Below, in pieces: positions 52,202-60,851 of a stretch of DNA of 64,000 bases. Made by a program: the position numbers and the translations under genes. The stretch is from positions 310,001 to 374,000 of the forward strand of contig NZ_ML133690.1 of assembly GCF_003985155.1 (NCBI RefSeq), given 5' to 3'. The notes below the pieces were generated by a model that saw only the letters and a list, made by a program, of their open reading frames with translations, was not told the origin of the DNA and ran no database searches. Position 1 is the stretch's first letter, and the number at the start of each line of letters is the position of its first letter. Source of the stretch: Rhizobium vallis (GTDB lineage: Bacteria; Pseudomonadota; Alphaproteobacteria; Rhizobiales; Rhizobiaceae).

Positions 52202-52246
52202 GCACGGTGAAAGTGCATCTTTTGTGACGCATCACTTTCACCGTGC
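52202..52246. terminator. Hairpin with perfect 14-base arms
   Basis: GCACGGTGAAAGTG (52202-52215) and CACTTTCACCGTGC (52233-52246) flank a 17-base loop. It is located between the aldo/keto reductase stop and the DUF2278 start. No T-run follows on either strand, so it could be a terminator or a processing/regulatory stem. Confidence 0.5.
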
Positions 52247-52261
52247 AATGCCGTAACTGCT

Positions 52262-53320
52262 TTATTGCTTGATATGCGGGCCGAAAAGCTCGAGATCGGC
52301 TTCACCAAACCTGTCGCTCGCCGTGTTCAGCTGGTGCCAGTAGGGATAGATCACCGGCGGCAGGCTGACGGCGTCGAGGCGCTTGCGCTCCTCATCCGTG
52401 AGCTTCAGTTCGGCGGCGGCGATGTTGTCGCGGAACTGGGCTTCGGTGCGCCCGCCGATGATAACAGAGGTGACCGCCTTGCGGCCGATCAGCCAGGCGA
52501 GCGCAACTTGAGCGGCCGAAACGCCGCGCTCCTCACCGATCGCGACCAGCGTCTCGACGATGTTCCAGAGGCGGTTCTCGTCGCGGATCGGCGGCTCGGT
52601 CCAGCCGGCGAACTGGCGCGTGCCTTCGGGCGCCGCCTGGTTGCGGCGGTGCTTGCCGGAAAGCAGGCCGCCGGCGAGCGGGCTCCAGACCAGCACGCCG
52701 AGGCCCTGGTCGATCGAAATCGGCAGCAGCTCGTATTCGGCGTCGCGGGCTTCGAGCGTATAGTGGATCTGCTGGCTGACGAAGCGTTGGTAGCGATGCT
52801 CGTTGGCGATTCCGAGCGCTTTCATGAGGTGCCAGCCGGAATAGTTCGAGCAGCCGACGTAACGCACCTTGCCCTGCCGGATCAGGGTGTCTAGCGCTTC
52901 CATCGTCTCTTCGAGCGGCGTCTGGCCGTCCCATTCATGCACCTGGTAGAGGTCGATGACATCGGTCTTCAGGCGCTTCAGGCTCGCCTCGCATTCGCGG
53001 ATCAGGTGGTAGCGCGAGAGCCCGCTGTCGTTCGGGCCTTCGCCCATGCCGAAGCGGGCTTTGGTCGCGAGCAGCACGCCTTGCGGCCGCTTGCCGCCGA
53101 GAACTTCGCCGATGATGTTTTCGGATTCGCCCGATGAATAAACATTGGCGGTGTCGATGAGGTTGATGCCGGCATCGATGCACATGTCGATCATCTTCTT
53201 GGCCTCGGCGGTGCCGAGATCGCCGACCATCTTTGCCCAGCCGACGCCGCCGAAGGTCATCGTGCCCATGGTCAAAGTCGAAATCTTCAGGCCGGAACGG
53301 CCGAGCAGACGATATTCCAT
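52262..53320 (-). CDS. Aldo/keto reductase
   Basis: 352-aa NADPH-dependent AKR. MEYRLLGRSGLKIST at the start; catalytic Asp and Tyr in INLIDTANVYSSGESE; Lys at LLATKARFG; His in YQVHEWDGQTP; VRYVGCSNYSGWHL and VTSVIIGGRTEAQFRDN complete the AKR pattern. ATG 53320 is the conserved start, the longer frame to 53395 being unsupported. It acts on aldehydes or ketones in the cytoplasm. Single gene, downstream of an OhrR-like regulator gene. Confidence 0.92.
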   Translation of the reverse strand: MEYRLLGRSGLKISTLTMGTMTFGGVGWAKMVGDLGTAEAKKMIDMCIDAGINLIDTANVYSSGESENIIGEVLGGKRPQGVLLATKARFGMGEGPNDSGLSRYHLIRECEASLKRLKTDVIDLYQVHEWDGQTPLEETMEALDTLIRQGKVRYVGCSNYSGWHLMKALGIANEHRYQRFVSQQIHYTLEARDAEYELLPISIDQGLGVLVWSPLAGGLLSGKHRRNQAAPEGTRQFAGWTEPPIRDENRLWNIVETLVAIGEERGVSAAQVALAWLIGRKAVTSVIIGGRTEAQFRDNIAAAELKLTDEERKRLDAVSLPPVIYPYWHQLNTASDRFGEADLELFGPHIKQ

Positions 53321-53469
53321 TGAAATTCCTCCCTCATGGAAAACACAGGATTGACGTACCTCAGCGCGGCGAAATGGCAATGGCGGCGTGTTCACGCCTA
53401 CGTGAGGTTAGGCAAGATTGTGGGCGTCGGCATCGTCCGGCCGTGTGACGTGCCGGGTGTCGCCCCGCG

Positions 53470-53940
53470 TCAGGTCTCTTCGCTGTTCTTCTTGTGAATG
53501 TTGTCGCGGATGGACGCAATCGTTTCGCGGATCTTATCGACCGTTGCAGCGTCGAGACCGACGGCCTTTCCGATGCAGTCGAACACAGGGGCGGTACGGC
53601 TCTTCAAGGCGTGCCCCTCCTTCGTCAGGCGCAAGAGGACCTGGCGCTCATCGGCGGGATTTCGGTTGCGGGTGACGAGGCCGCCATTCTCCAGCCGCTT
53701 CAAGAGCGGGGTGAGGGTGCTCGAGTCGAGAAACAGGGTCTCGCCCAGGTCTTTCACCGTGCGGTCGTCACGCGCCCATAATGTGGTCATTACCAGGAAT
53801 TGCGGATAGGTGAGATCCAACTCGTCGAGCAGCGGGCGGTAAAGCTGGTTAAACGCATGGCCTGCCGAATAGATTGAAAAGCAGAGCATTTCATCTACTT
53901 GTGGCACGCTGGTGAGATCATCTGGTGTGGCGTCTTTCAT
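53470..53940 (-). CDS. OhrR-like MarR family redox regulator
   Basis: 156-aa MarR regulator. LCFSIYSAGHAFNQLYRPLL and DLTYPQFLVMTTLWARD match OhrR. C20 occupies the position of the peroxide-reactive cysteine and C122 that of the resolving cysteine, as in 2-Cys OhrR; Y34 and Y45 are at the usual contact positions. It would release DNA on reaction with organic hydroperoxides. Divergent from a secreted alpha/beta hydrolase gene, not an ohr peroxidase gene, over a mirrored promoter (53959-54032). Confidence 0.9.
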   Translation of the reverse strand: MKDATPDDLTSVPQVDEMLCFSIYSAGHAFNQLYRPLLDELDLTYPQFLVMTTLWARDDRTVKDLGETLFLDSSTLTPLLKRLENGGLVTRNRNPADERQVLLRLTKEGHALKSRTAPVFDCIGKAVGLDAATVDKIRETIASIRDNIHKKNSEET

Positions 53941-53958
53941 GACCTTCTCCTCAGGGTC

Positions 53959-54032
53959 AATATAATTTGTGCGCGATCTATTTGCAAGCTATTGACGTCT
54001 CCGCCTCGCTGACTTATTTAGATCGCGCACAA
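53959..54032. promoter_or_regulatory. Divergent promoter pair with mirrored OhrR-type arms
   Basis: TTGTGCGCGATCTA (53967-53980) and TAGATCGCGCACAA (54019-54032) are perfect 14-base inverted copies. Plus strand: TTGACG (53992-53997), 17 bases, TATTTA (54015-54020). Minus strand: TTGCAA (53982-53987), 17 bases, TATATT (53959-53964). Each promoter contains one arm near its -10 or spacer. Confidence 0.7.
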
Positions 54033-54156
54033 GGAAATCGCCTACAAGACATATAGGGGAATGCGGACGGACTGCCGCGTCAGGAGATGCGGAAACGAGT
54101 GATCGCCTTCCCGTACGAAATCTTAGTCAAACCCAACCGTTGAAAGGAAATGACCA

Positions 54157-54924
54157 ATGTTCAAATTTGCTGCTGTCGTCGCCCTGGCGGGCGCGCTTCT
54201 TTCCGGTACTGCCGTTGCCGAGACGGCCAAGCCGACCGTCGTCCTCGTCCACGGCGCCTTTGCCGATTCCTCCAGCTGGAACGGCGTCGTCGAAATCCTG
54301 CGCAAGGACGGCTTCCCGGTCGTGGCTGCAGCCAACCCGCTGCGCAGCGTTTCCAATGACGCCGCCTATGTGTCCGACGTGGTCGCCAGCATCGCCGGTC
54401 CGGTCGTTCTCGTCGGCCATTCTTATGGCGGGCAGGTGATCTCGACTGCCGCAAACGGCCACGACAACGTCAAGTCCCTGGTCTATGTCGCGGCCTTCGC
54501 GCCTGATGCAGGGGAATCGGTTGCCGATCTTGCCGGCAAGTTTCCGGGCGGCACACTCGGCGCAGCGCTTGCTGCTCCGGTGAAGCTGAGCGGAGGCGGC
54601 GTCGATCTCTATATCGACCAGGCGAAGTTCCATGACCAGTTCGCCAGCGACGTGCCGGCTGAACAGGCTGCCCTGATGGCGGCGGCGCAACGGCCGGTCA
54701 CTGACACAGCTCTCAACGAAAAGTCGGGCGAACCCGCCTGGAAGAAGCTGCCGTCGTGGTTCGTCTATGGCACCGGCGATAAGAACATTCCGGCCGCAGC
54801 CCTCGCCTTCATGGCCGAGCGGGCAAAGTCGAAGCACACCGTCGTGGTCGAGGGCGCTTCCCACGTCGTGATGGTTTCGCAGCCGCAGAAGGTGGCGGAC
54901 CTCATCGAAGAGGCCGCGAAGTAA
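54157..54924 (+). CDS. Secreted alpha/beta hydrolase
   Basis: 255-aa exported hydrolase. A signal peptide (residues 1-21, ending TAVA) precedes VVLVHGAFADSSSW and VVLVGHSYGGQVIS (nucleophile Ser in GHSYGG), with an acid in YGTGDKNIP and His at EGASHVVM. This matches the AB_hydrolase_6/pyrethroid-hydrolase-like group often near stress regulators. A good AAAGGAAA site precedes the ATG. It is divergent from the OhrR-like gene, and a terminator follows at 54936. Confidence 0.92.
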   Translation: MFKFAAVVALAGALLSGTAVAETAKPTVVLVHGAFADSSSWNGVVEILRKDGFPVVAAANPLRSVSNDAAYVSDVVASIAGPVVLVGHSYGGQVISTAANGHDNVKSLVYVAAFAPDAGESVADLAGKFPGGTLGAALAAPVKLSGGGVDLYIDQAKFHDQFASDVPAEQAALMAAAQRPVTDTALNEKSGEPAWKKLPSWFVYGTGDKNIPAAALAFMAERAKSKHTVVVEGASHVVMVSQPQKVADLIEEAAK

Positions 54925-54935
54925 CGGTCGATCAG

Positions 54936-54969
54936 GGCCACGGCGCGCAAGTGCCGTGGCCGGGTTTTT
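54936..54969 (+). terminator. Intrinsic terminator after the alpha/beta hydrolase gene
   Basis: GGCCACGGC (54936-54944) and GCCGTGGCC (54953-54961) form a 9-base perfect stem with an 8-base loop, followed by GGGTTTTT. Confidence 0.85.
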
Positions 54970-55113
54970 GACAAGCATGAGCCTGCATGCGGGGCAGCGA
55001 TCGACTGGGGTTTGCACTGATGGCTTGCCGGCGTCCAGCGGCCGCGGCGCCTGTCACATCCCTGTCAACGGCCCCGAATAAGGGGAGGGGTGACCGCAAT
55101 GAGGATCTCTCCC

Positions 55114-56091
55114 ATGAAAACGATCGTTTCCGCCGCTGCACTTCTTGCCGCGAGCCTTCTCGCCATTCCGGCGTCTGCCGCAAACCTGGTTCTCTATACC
55201 AGCCAGCCGAACGAAGACGCGCAGGCGACGGTCGATGGGTTCATGGCCGCCAATCCCGACATCAAGGTTGATTGGGTGCGTGACGGCACGCCGAAGATCA
55301 TCGCCAAGCTGCAGGCCGAGATCCAGGCCGGCAACCCCGTTGCCGACGTTCTCCTCATTGCAGACGTGGTGACGCTGGAGCGCCTCAAGGAAGACGGCAA
55401 GCTGCTTGCCTACAAGTCGCCTGAGGCAGCGCAGTATGACGCGGCACTCTATGATGCCGACGGCTATTATTACTCGACCAAGCTGATCACCACGGGCATC
55501 ATGTACAACACTTCGGCCACGATGAAGCCTGCGAGCTGGAAGGACCTGACCAAGCCTGAGGCCAAGGGCCTCGTCACCATGCCGAGCCCGCTCGCTTCGG
55601 GTGCCGCTCTCATCCACGCCCAGACGCTCGCCGCCGTTCCCAGCCTCGGCTGGGATTTCTACAAGTCGCTGCAGGCCAACGGTGCGATCGCTGCCGGCGG
55701 CAACGGCGCCGTGCTGAAGTCGGTCGCCTCTGGCGAAAAGGCCTATGGCGTGGTCGTCGATTACCTACCGATCCGCGAGAAGGCCAAGGGCGCTCCGGTC
55801 GAGTTCGTCTTCCCGAGCGAAGGCGTGTCCGCCGTTACCGAGCCGGTCGGCATCCTGGCGAGCAGCAAGAACGCCGACGCCGCCGAGAAGTTCGTCGATT
55901 ACGTGCTCTCGGAAAAGGGCCAGGAAGGTTTCCTCAAGCTCGGCTATATCCCGGCCCGCAACGGCATGAAGGTTCCGGAAGGTTTCCCGGCGCGCGACAC
56001 GATCAAGGTCCTGCCGATCAAGGCGGCTGAAGCATTGAAGAATACCGATCAGGATCTGAAGACCTTCTCGGGCATTTACGGCTCGAACTGA
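55114..56091 (+). CDS. ABC importer substrate-binding protein, ferric/AfuA type
   Basis: 325-aa periplasmic binding protein with a signal peptide (MKTIVSAAALLAASLLAIPA then SA). ANLVLYTSQPNEDAQ and ADVLLIADVVTLERL match the AfuA/FbpA type; GYYYSTKLITTGIMYN contains the Tyr residues used for ferric ion in FbpA. The ligand might instead be 2-aminoethylphosphonate or a polyamine. ATG 55114 is chosen with AGGA eight bases upstream; 55099 is possible. First gene of a three-gene transporter operon. Confidence 0.9.
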   Translation: MKTIVSAAALLAASLLAIPASAANLVLYTSQPNEDAQATVDGFMAANPDIKVDWVRDGTPKIIAKLQAEIQAGNPVADVLLIADVVTLERLKEDGKLLAYKSPEAAQYDAALYDADGYYYSTKLITTGIMYNTSATMKPASWKDLTKPEAKGLVTMPSPLASGAALIHAQTLAAVPSLGWDFYKSLQANGAIAAGGNGAVLKSVASGEKAYGVVVDYLPIREKAKGAPVEFVFPSEGVSAVTEPVGILASSKNADAAEKFVDYVLSEKGQEGFLKLGYIPARNGMKVPEGFPARDTIKVLPIKAAEALKNTDQDLKTFSGIYGSN

Positions 56092-56098
56092 TCCTTCC

Positions 56099-57793
56099 AT
56101 GCAAGGATATGTCAAAACAGGAAACAGCCAGCCCGTCTGGCTGTTTCCTTTTGTCGTTGCGGTCGTACTGATCCTCAGCGTGCTGCCGCTCGCGCGCCTT
56201 GCCATGGTCGGGATCGCGGCCTTCGCCAATGGCGGCGTGATCGATGTGCTGAGCGCGCCGTCGCTCTGGTCGGCGACCTATTACACTGTTCTCACATCGG
56301 TTCTCGGCACAATCATCTCGCTCGTGATCGGCTGCCTCTTCGCCTTCCTGCTGACGCTGACCGACATTCGCGGCAAGGGGCCGCTCAGCTTCTTCTTCGT
56401 ACTGCCGATGATGATCCCGCCGCAGGTGACGGCGCTTGCCTGGGTGCAGATGTCAGGCCCCTCCAGCCCGCTGCTGAAGGCGCTTGATATCGCCCCGCCG
56501 CTCGGCTCGCCGCAGCCGCTCTATTCGGTGGGCGGCATCGCACTGCTCTATGGCGTGCAGCATGCGCCGCTGGTCTACCTCGCGCTCAGGGCCGGGCTGA
56601 TGACGCTGCCGCGCGACGGCGTCGAGGCGGCGCGGCTTTCCGGCGCCTCCAGCCTGCGGGTCTTCCGCGATATCATCGTGCCTCTGTCGCTGCCTGGCAT
56701 CATCGCGGGGGCGGCGATCTCCTTCGTTTCCTGCACCGGCAATTTCGGCATACCCGCCATTCTCGGCATTCCCGCCTCGATCTTCACGCTGCCGACGTTG
56801 ATCTTCACCAAATTCTCCGCCTTCACCAGCCGCACTTTCGGCGATGTCGCCGTGCTCTCGGCGATCATTGCAATGATTTCGGTCGCGGGACTGATGATCC
56901 AGGACCGGGCGCTCAGAGGCCGCGATTACCGCGTCATCGGCCTGTCGGGTGCGAGTGCCGCTTTCGAGCTCGGCGCCTGGCGCCTACTGTTCACGCCCTT
57001 GCTCTGGGCGATCCTGTTCTTCATGCTGGCAGCACCCTTCTTCGCGCTGGTTGCCGGCGCGCTGGTGCCGGCCTATGGCGTGCCGCTCACCTTCAAGACC
57101 ATGTCGCTGCATGCCTTTCAGGAGATCCTGTTCCGGCAGGCGGTGACGCGCACCGCTTTCATCAACTCGCTGTCGCTTGCGAGCGCCACCGCAGTTGGTC
57201 TTCTCGTGGTGACGGTGCTTGCCGCCGATACGCTGACGCGGCGCAGGGATGCGGTGTCCCGCATCGTCTCCAGCTTGATCGAGATACCCTATTCGCTGCC
57301 CGGCATCGTCATGGCGGTGTCCTTCATCCTCGTCTTTGCCGCGCCGATCCCGCTCCTGCATGTCTCGCTCTACGGCACGATCTGGATCATCCTGATCGCC
57401 TATTTCTCCTCCTTCTTCGCCGTCAGCCTGAAACCTGTCGTCAGCGCTTTCCATCAGCTCGATCCGGCATTGGAAGAAGCGGCGCGGCTTTCCGGTGCTG
57501 GTTTCTTTCGCCGGCTCTGCGATATCATCGTGCCGCTGATTGCGCCCGCCGCCGGCGCCTCGGTCATCCTCGTCTTCCTGATCGCCTGCAACGAGCTGAC
57601 GATTTCGGCGCTGCTCTGGTCGGCCGGCACCCAAACGCTGGGTGTCGCCATCTACAATCTCGACGACAGCGGCAGCTCGGACCTTGCCTCGGCGCTTTCG
57701 GTGCTCGTCGTTCTCATGGTCGTCGCCATGATGGTGCTGCTCGAACTTTTGGCCAAACGCCTGCCGAAAGGGGTGGTCCCATGGCGCAACTGA
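56099..57793 (+). CDS. ABC importer permease, FbpB-like double permease
   Basis: 564-aa inner-membrane permease with about 12 helices in two similar halves, each holding a binding-protein-dependent EAA loop (GVEAARLSGASSLRVFRDII in the first; LEEAARLSGAGFFRRLCDII in the second). This is the fused organisation of FbpB/ThiP-like ferric or thiamine transporters. Its first ~15 codons include a terminator-like hairpin at 56119-56152. The gene lies 7 bases after the binding-protein stop and overlaps the ATPase gene by 13 bases. Confidence 0.92.
   Translation: MQGYVKTGNSQPVWLFPFVVAVVLILSVLPLARLAMVGIAAFANGGVIDVLSAPSLWSATYYTVLTSVLGTIISLVIGCLFAFLLTLTDIRGKGPLSFFFVLPMMIPPQVTALAWVQMSGPSSPLLKALDIAPPLGSPQPLYSVGGIALLYGVQHAPLVYLALRAGLMTLPRDGVEAARLSGASSLRVFRDIIVPLSLPGIIAGAAISFVSCTGNFGIPAILGIPASIFTLPTLIFTKFSAFTSRTFGDVAVLSAIIAMISVAGLMIQDRALRGRDYRVIGLSGASAAFELGAWRLLFTPLLWAILFFMLAAPFFALVAGALVPAYGVPLTFKTMSLHAFQEILFRQAVTRTAFINSLSLASATAVGLLVVTVLAADTLTRRRDAVSRIVSSLIEIPYSLPGIVMAVSFILVFAAPIPLLHVSLYGTIWIILIAYFSSFFAVSLKPVVSAFHQLDPALEEAARLSGAGFFRRLCDIIVPLIAPAAGASVILVFLIACNELTISALLWSAGTQTLGVAIYNLDDSGSSDLASALSVLVVLMVVAMMVLLELLAKRLPKGVVPWRN
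56119..56152 (+). terminator. Terminator-like hairpin inside the start of the permease gene
   Basis: GGAAACAGCCAG (56120-56131) and CTGGCTGTTTCC (56137-56148) form a perfect 12-base stem (13 with A56119-T56149), 5-base loop, then TTTT. It is encoded within codons 8-18 of the permease frame, 28 bases after the binding-protein stop, so it may act as a partial terminator. Confidence 0.7.
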
Positions 57794-58800
57794 TCCTCAA
57801 CCGGGTGGCCAAGGATTTCGGCACCGGGCGGGCTGCCGTCAGAGATTTTTCGCTCGATGTGCGCGAGGGCGGCTTCCTGGCGCTGCTCGGCCCTTCCGGC
57901 TGCGGCAAGACGACGGTGCTGCGGATGATCGCCGGTTTCGAGACGCCCTCGGACGGTTCGATCCATCTCGGCGAACGGCTGCTGGCAGATGCCGCGCAGT
58001 CTCTGCCGCCTGAGAAGCGCAACATGGCGATGGTCTTCCAGTCCTATGCGCTCTGGCCGCATATGAGCGTGGCGGAGAACGTCGGTTATCCCCTGAAAGT
58101 GCGAGGCATATCAGGCGAGGCCTACCGGGCGAAAGTGCGCGATGCGCTCGGCACCGTCCGGCTTGCCGACTACGCCGAGCGGCGGCCGGCCGATCTCTCC
58201 GGCGGCCAGCGCCAGCGCGTGGCGCTTGCACGCTGCCTGATGACCTCGCCCGACGTCGTGCTGCTCGACGAGCCGCTCGCCAATCTCGACCGGCACCTGA
58301 AGCAGGAGATGGAGGAGACGTTCCGCGAGTTCCACCAGCGCTCGGGCGCGACGATGATCTATGTCACCCACGACCAGAGCGAGGCGATGGCGCTCGCAAC
58401 CGACGTCGCCGTCATGTCCGAGGGCCGGCTGCTGCAGGTGGCCGCACCGGCCGAAATCTATGCCCGGCCGGAAGGGCGCATCGTCGGCGAGCTGATCGGA
58501 CGCGGCGCGATCCTGACCCTGCCGGTCATGGGCGGCGAACGCCGGCTGGAATGGGACGAGCTTGAGGATGCGCTGCATGCCGCCAATACCGATGGCGCCG
58601 ATATCCTGGTACGGCCGGAGGATGTGGTGATCGGCGGAGAGGGCGCGCGGGCTATCGTCGAATCCGTGCTCTTCGAGGGCGAGCGTTATGCCGTCAAGCT
58701 GACACTCGGCAACGGCCAGACGCTGCGCGCCTTCAGCCGGGTGGCTGTGGTGTCCGGTGAGGTGGTACGCGTCATCATCCGCGCCGGCTGGCGGCTTTGA
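57781..58800 (+). CDS. ABC importer ATP-binding protein, FbpC-like
   Basis: 339-aa ATPase. Walker A GPSGCGKTT, Q-loop VFQSYALWPHM, signature LSGGQRQRVALARCL, Walker B VVLLDEPLANLD and switch His in VTHDQSEAM. A C-terminal regulatory domain (TOBE-like, DILVRPEDVVIGG) follows. Third and last gene of the importer operon, overlapping the permease by 13 bases. With the binding protein and permease it would import ferric iron or a related ligand. Confidence 0.93.
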   Translation: MAQLILNRVAKDFGTGRAAVRDFSLDVREGGFLALLGPSGCGKTTVLRMIAGFETPSDGSIHLGERLLADAAQSLPPEKRNMAMVFQSYALWPHMSVAENVGYPLKVRGISGEAYRAKVRDALGTVRLADYAERRPADLSGGQRQRVALARCLMTSPDVVLLDEPLANLDRHLKQEMEETFREFHQRSGATMIYVTHDQSEAMALATDVAVMSEGRLLQVAAPAEIYARPEGRIVGELIGRGAILTLPVMGGERRLEWDELEDALHAANTDGADILVRPEDVVIGGEGARAIVESVLFEGERYAVKLTLGNGQTLRAFSRVAVVSGEVVRVIIRAGWRL

Positions 58801-58831
58801 GCAAGGCGTGCCTGAAAATTACAGCGACAGC

Positions 58832-59053
58832 TCAAAAGCTAAAGCCCGATGAATCGTCGAGAAGAAGCATTCCCTTGTTGGTCCAACGGCCACCTAGGGG
58901 CGCTGGCTCAACCAGCCCGTAAGCGGTGAGAACCTCGACCGCCAGTTCGCCGGCATGCATCGCCTTGTGATTCAGATAGCCGTTGCCTTCGCTTATGTAT
59001 TGTTCACACATCCACGCCAGCGCTTTCAGTATCTCTTTCTCTTCGAGGGTCAT
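58832..59053 (-). CDS. Small hypothetical protein
   Basis: 73-aa soluble acidic-amphipathic protein (EEKEILKALAWMCEQYISEG, LVEPAPLGGRWTNKGM). It looks like a genuine short gene rather than a shadow because no gene is on the other strand and its codon use fits. No family recognised. It is convergent with the ABC importer operon. Confidence 0.6.
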   Translation of the reverse strand: MTLEEKEILKALAWMCEQYISEGNGYLNHKAMHAGELAVEVLTAYGLVEPAPLGGRWTNKGMLLLDDSSGFSF

Positions 59054-59167
59054 GACTTAAGGGGCTCCAGCACGCCTAAAATTCATAAATGAAATCAGAG
59101 GTCACATCACCTCACCGATCGCCGCCACCGTTCCTTGGCGCCATGGCTGTCGGCAACCTAGCCGGGC

Positions 59168-59536
59168 TTATTCGCCGCCCGAACACTGCCAGCGAATGAC
59201 GCGGCAGCTGCCGGTCTGCCTGCTGCAACTGCCGATCGCCTGGCGCTGCGCCTCGCGGCGGTCGTAACCCCAGCCGGAGCCCCAGCCGCCGCGGCTGCCG
59301 ACCGCCACCGCGCCGCAGCCGTTGCGGAACCAGATAGCGATGCGGCAGTCATTTGTGCTGTCGTCACAATTGCGGCGGGCGACGGTTTCGGCGGCACCGC
59401 GGCTTCCATAGGCATAGGACCAGCCGGTGGCGCCTGATGACGGCGAATAGGCGATAGCGCCATAGGTGTCGGCGAGCGCCGGGCCGGCGCCGGCAAGGAG
59501 TGTCAGAACTGCAAGCGATGCCAGAATTCGTTTCAT
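59168..59536 (-). CDS. DUF4189 family secreted protein
   Basis: 122-aa exported protein. A signal peptide (MKRILASLAVLTLLAGAGPA then LA) precedes TYGAIAYSPSSGATGWSYAY, RNCDDSTNDCRIAIWF and GCGAVAVG, which is the DUF4189 pattern with paired cysteines. The C-terminal tail has CSRQTGSCRV. Role unknown, presumably periplasmic. Single gene, 120 bases from the small hypothetical gene. Confidence 0.87.
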   Translation of the reverse strand: MKRILASLAVLTLLAGAGPALADTYGAIAYSPSSGATGWSYAYGSRGAAETVARRNCDDSTNDCRIAIWFRNGCGAVAVGSRGGWGSGWGYDRREAQRQAIGSCSRQTGSCRVIRWQCSGGE

Positions 59537-59733
59537 GAAATGCCCCCGCGTGCGAATCGGCGATTGCCGTCCGCGGCAAACTATCAGAGGCCGGTGGCGG
59601 AATGTCAGCAGCCTAAGTCACAGCTGGACGCTTCCGGCTCCAAAAGCCTCGGCTGTCCGCATTTTTCTTGGCCGTGCCATCTTTTCCTGCCGCTTCTGCT
59701 GGTTAAGGTAGCGCCTGCAACCGGACTCATTCC

Positions 59734-60843
59734 ATGTCGCTTCGCCTCGCCACTTTCAATGTCGAAAATCTGCTGACCCGTTTCGATTTCACCGGCTTCC
59801 GCAACCAGCTGCGCCAGGACCGCGTCATCAAGCTTTTCGAGGTGTCGAGCGAGGGCGTCTATCAGCAGCTCGAGCAGGCGCGGGTGATCGCCGCGACCGA
59901 CGACACCAGGCAGATGACGGCGCTTGCGATTGCCGATGCGGATGCCGATATCCTCTGCCTGCAGGAAATCGACAATATGGCCGCGCTTCAGGCCTTCGAA
60001 TACGGCTATCTCTTCCGCATGGTCGGAAACGGCTACCGGCAGAAGTTCCTTGTCGAGGGCAATGACAGCCGCGGCATTGATGTCGCCGTGCTGATGCGCG
60101 AGGAAACCCGAGACGGCCAGAAGATCGAGGTCAAGGACATCAGAAGCCACGCGATGACGACCTATCGCGATTTCGATCTCTTCGATGAGGAGCTGGCGCT
60201 TACCAACCGCATCGACGACAAGATCTTCAAGCGCGATTGCCTGGAACTCGATCTTCTGATCGGCGGCCGGCCGTTTTCGCTCTATGTCGTGCATTTCAAA
60301 TCGATGGGTAATCCGCGCGAGGGGCTCGACGGGCGCCAGTCGACCATGCCGCTCCGCCGCGCCGAGGCGCGCGCCGTGCGCCGCATCATCGAGGAGCGCT
60401 TCGGCGCCGGCCATACGGATAAGAAGAGCTTCGCCATCTGCGGCGACATGAACGATTACCAGGAGCGCGTCGACGTCATCGGCCGGCGCGGCGCCGGCTA
60501 TCATTTCGAGCATCAGGACGAGGCCGAAAGCGCGCTCGACGTCTTCAGCCATGACGGCTTTGCCGAAAACGTCGTGCGCCGCCGCGATGTGCTCGACCGC
60601 TGGACGCTCTATCATTCCCGTGGGCCGCAGGAGCAGTGGCTCTGCCAGCTCGACTATCTCTGGCTCTCGCCCGCACTCGCTGCCCACAATGCCGGCCGCC
60701 TGCCCGAAATCATCCGCAACGGCCAGCCCTATCGCACCATCTTCCCGCCGGGGCAGGAGGTGGAGCGTTACCCGCGCACCGGCTGGGACCGGCCGAAAGC
60801 CTCCGATCACTGCCCCGTCGTCATGACACTGGATCTTCCCTGA
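59734..60843 (+). CDS. Endonuclease/exonuclease/phosphatase family protein
   Basis: 369-aa EEP-fold hydrolase. RLATFNVENLLTRFD at the start, CLQEIDNMAAL (metal Glu), SLYVVHFKSMGNP, AICGDMNDYQ (Asp/Asn) and SDHCPVVMTL (His) are the metal and catalytic residues. Members cleave phosphodiesters, phosphoinositides or nucleic acid; the substrate is unknown. No signal peptide is seen. It ends 8 bases before a NUDIX gene on the same strand, so they are cotranscribed. Confidence 0.92.
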   Translation: MSLRLATFNVENLLTRFDFTGFRNQLRQDRVIKLFEVSSEGVYQQLEQARVIAATDDTRQMTALAIADADADILCLQEIDNMAALQAFEYGYLFRMVGNGYRQKFLVEGNDSRGIDVAVLMREETRDGQKIEVKDIRSHAMTTYRDFDLFDEELALTNRIDDKIFKRDCLELDLLIGGRPFSLYVVHFKSMGNPREGLDGRQSTMPLRRAEARAVRRIIEERFGAGHTDKKSFAICGDMNDYQERVDVIGRRGAGYHFEHQDEAESALDVFSHDGFAENVVRRRDVLDRWTLYHSRGPQEQWLCQLDYLWLSPALAAHNAGRLPEIIRNGQPYRTIFPPGQEVERYPRTGWDRPKASDHCPVVMTLDLP

Positions 60844-60851
60844 GAACGAAC

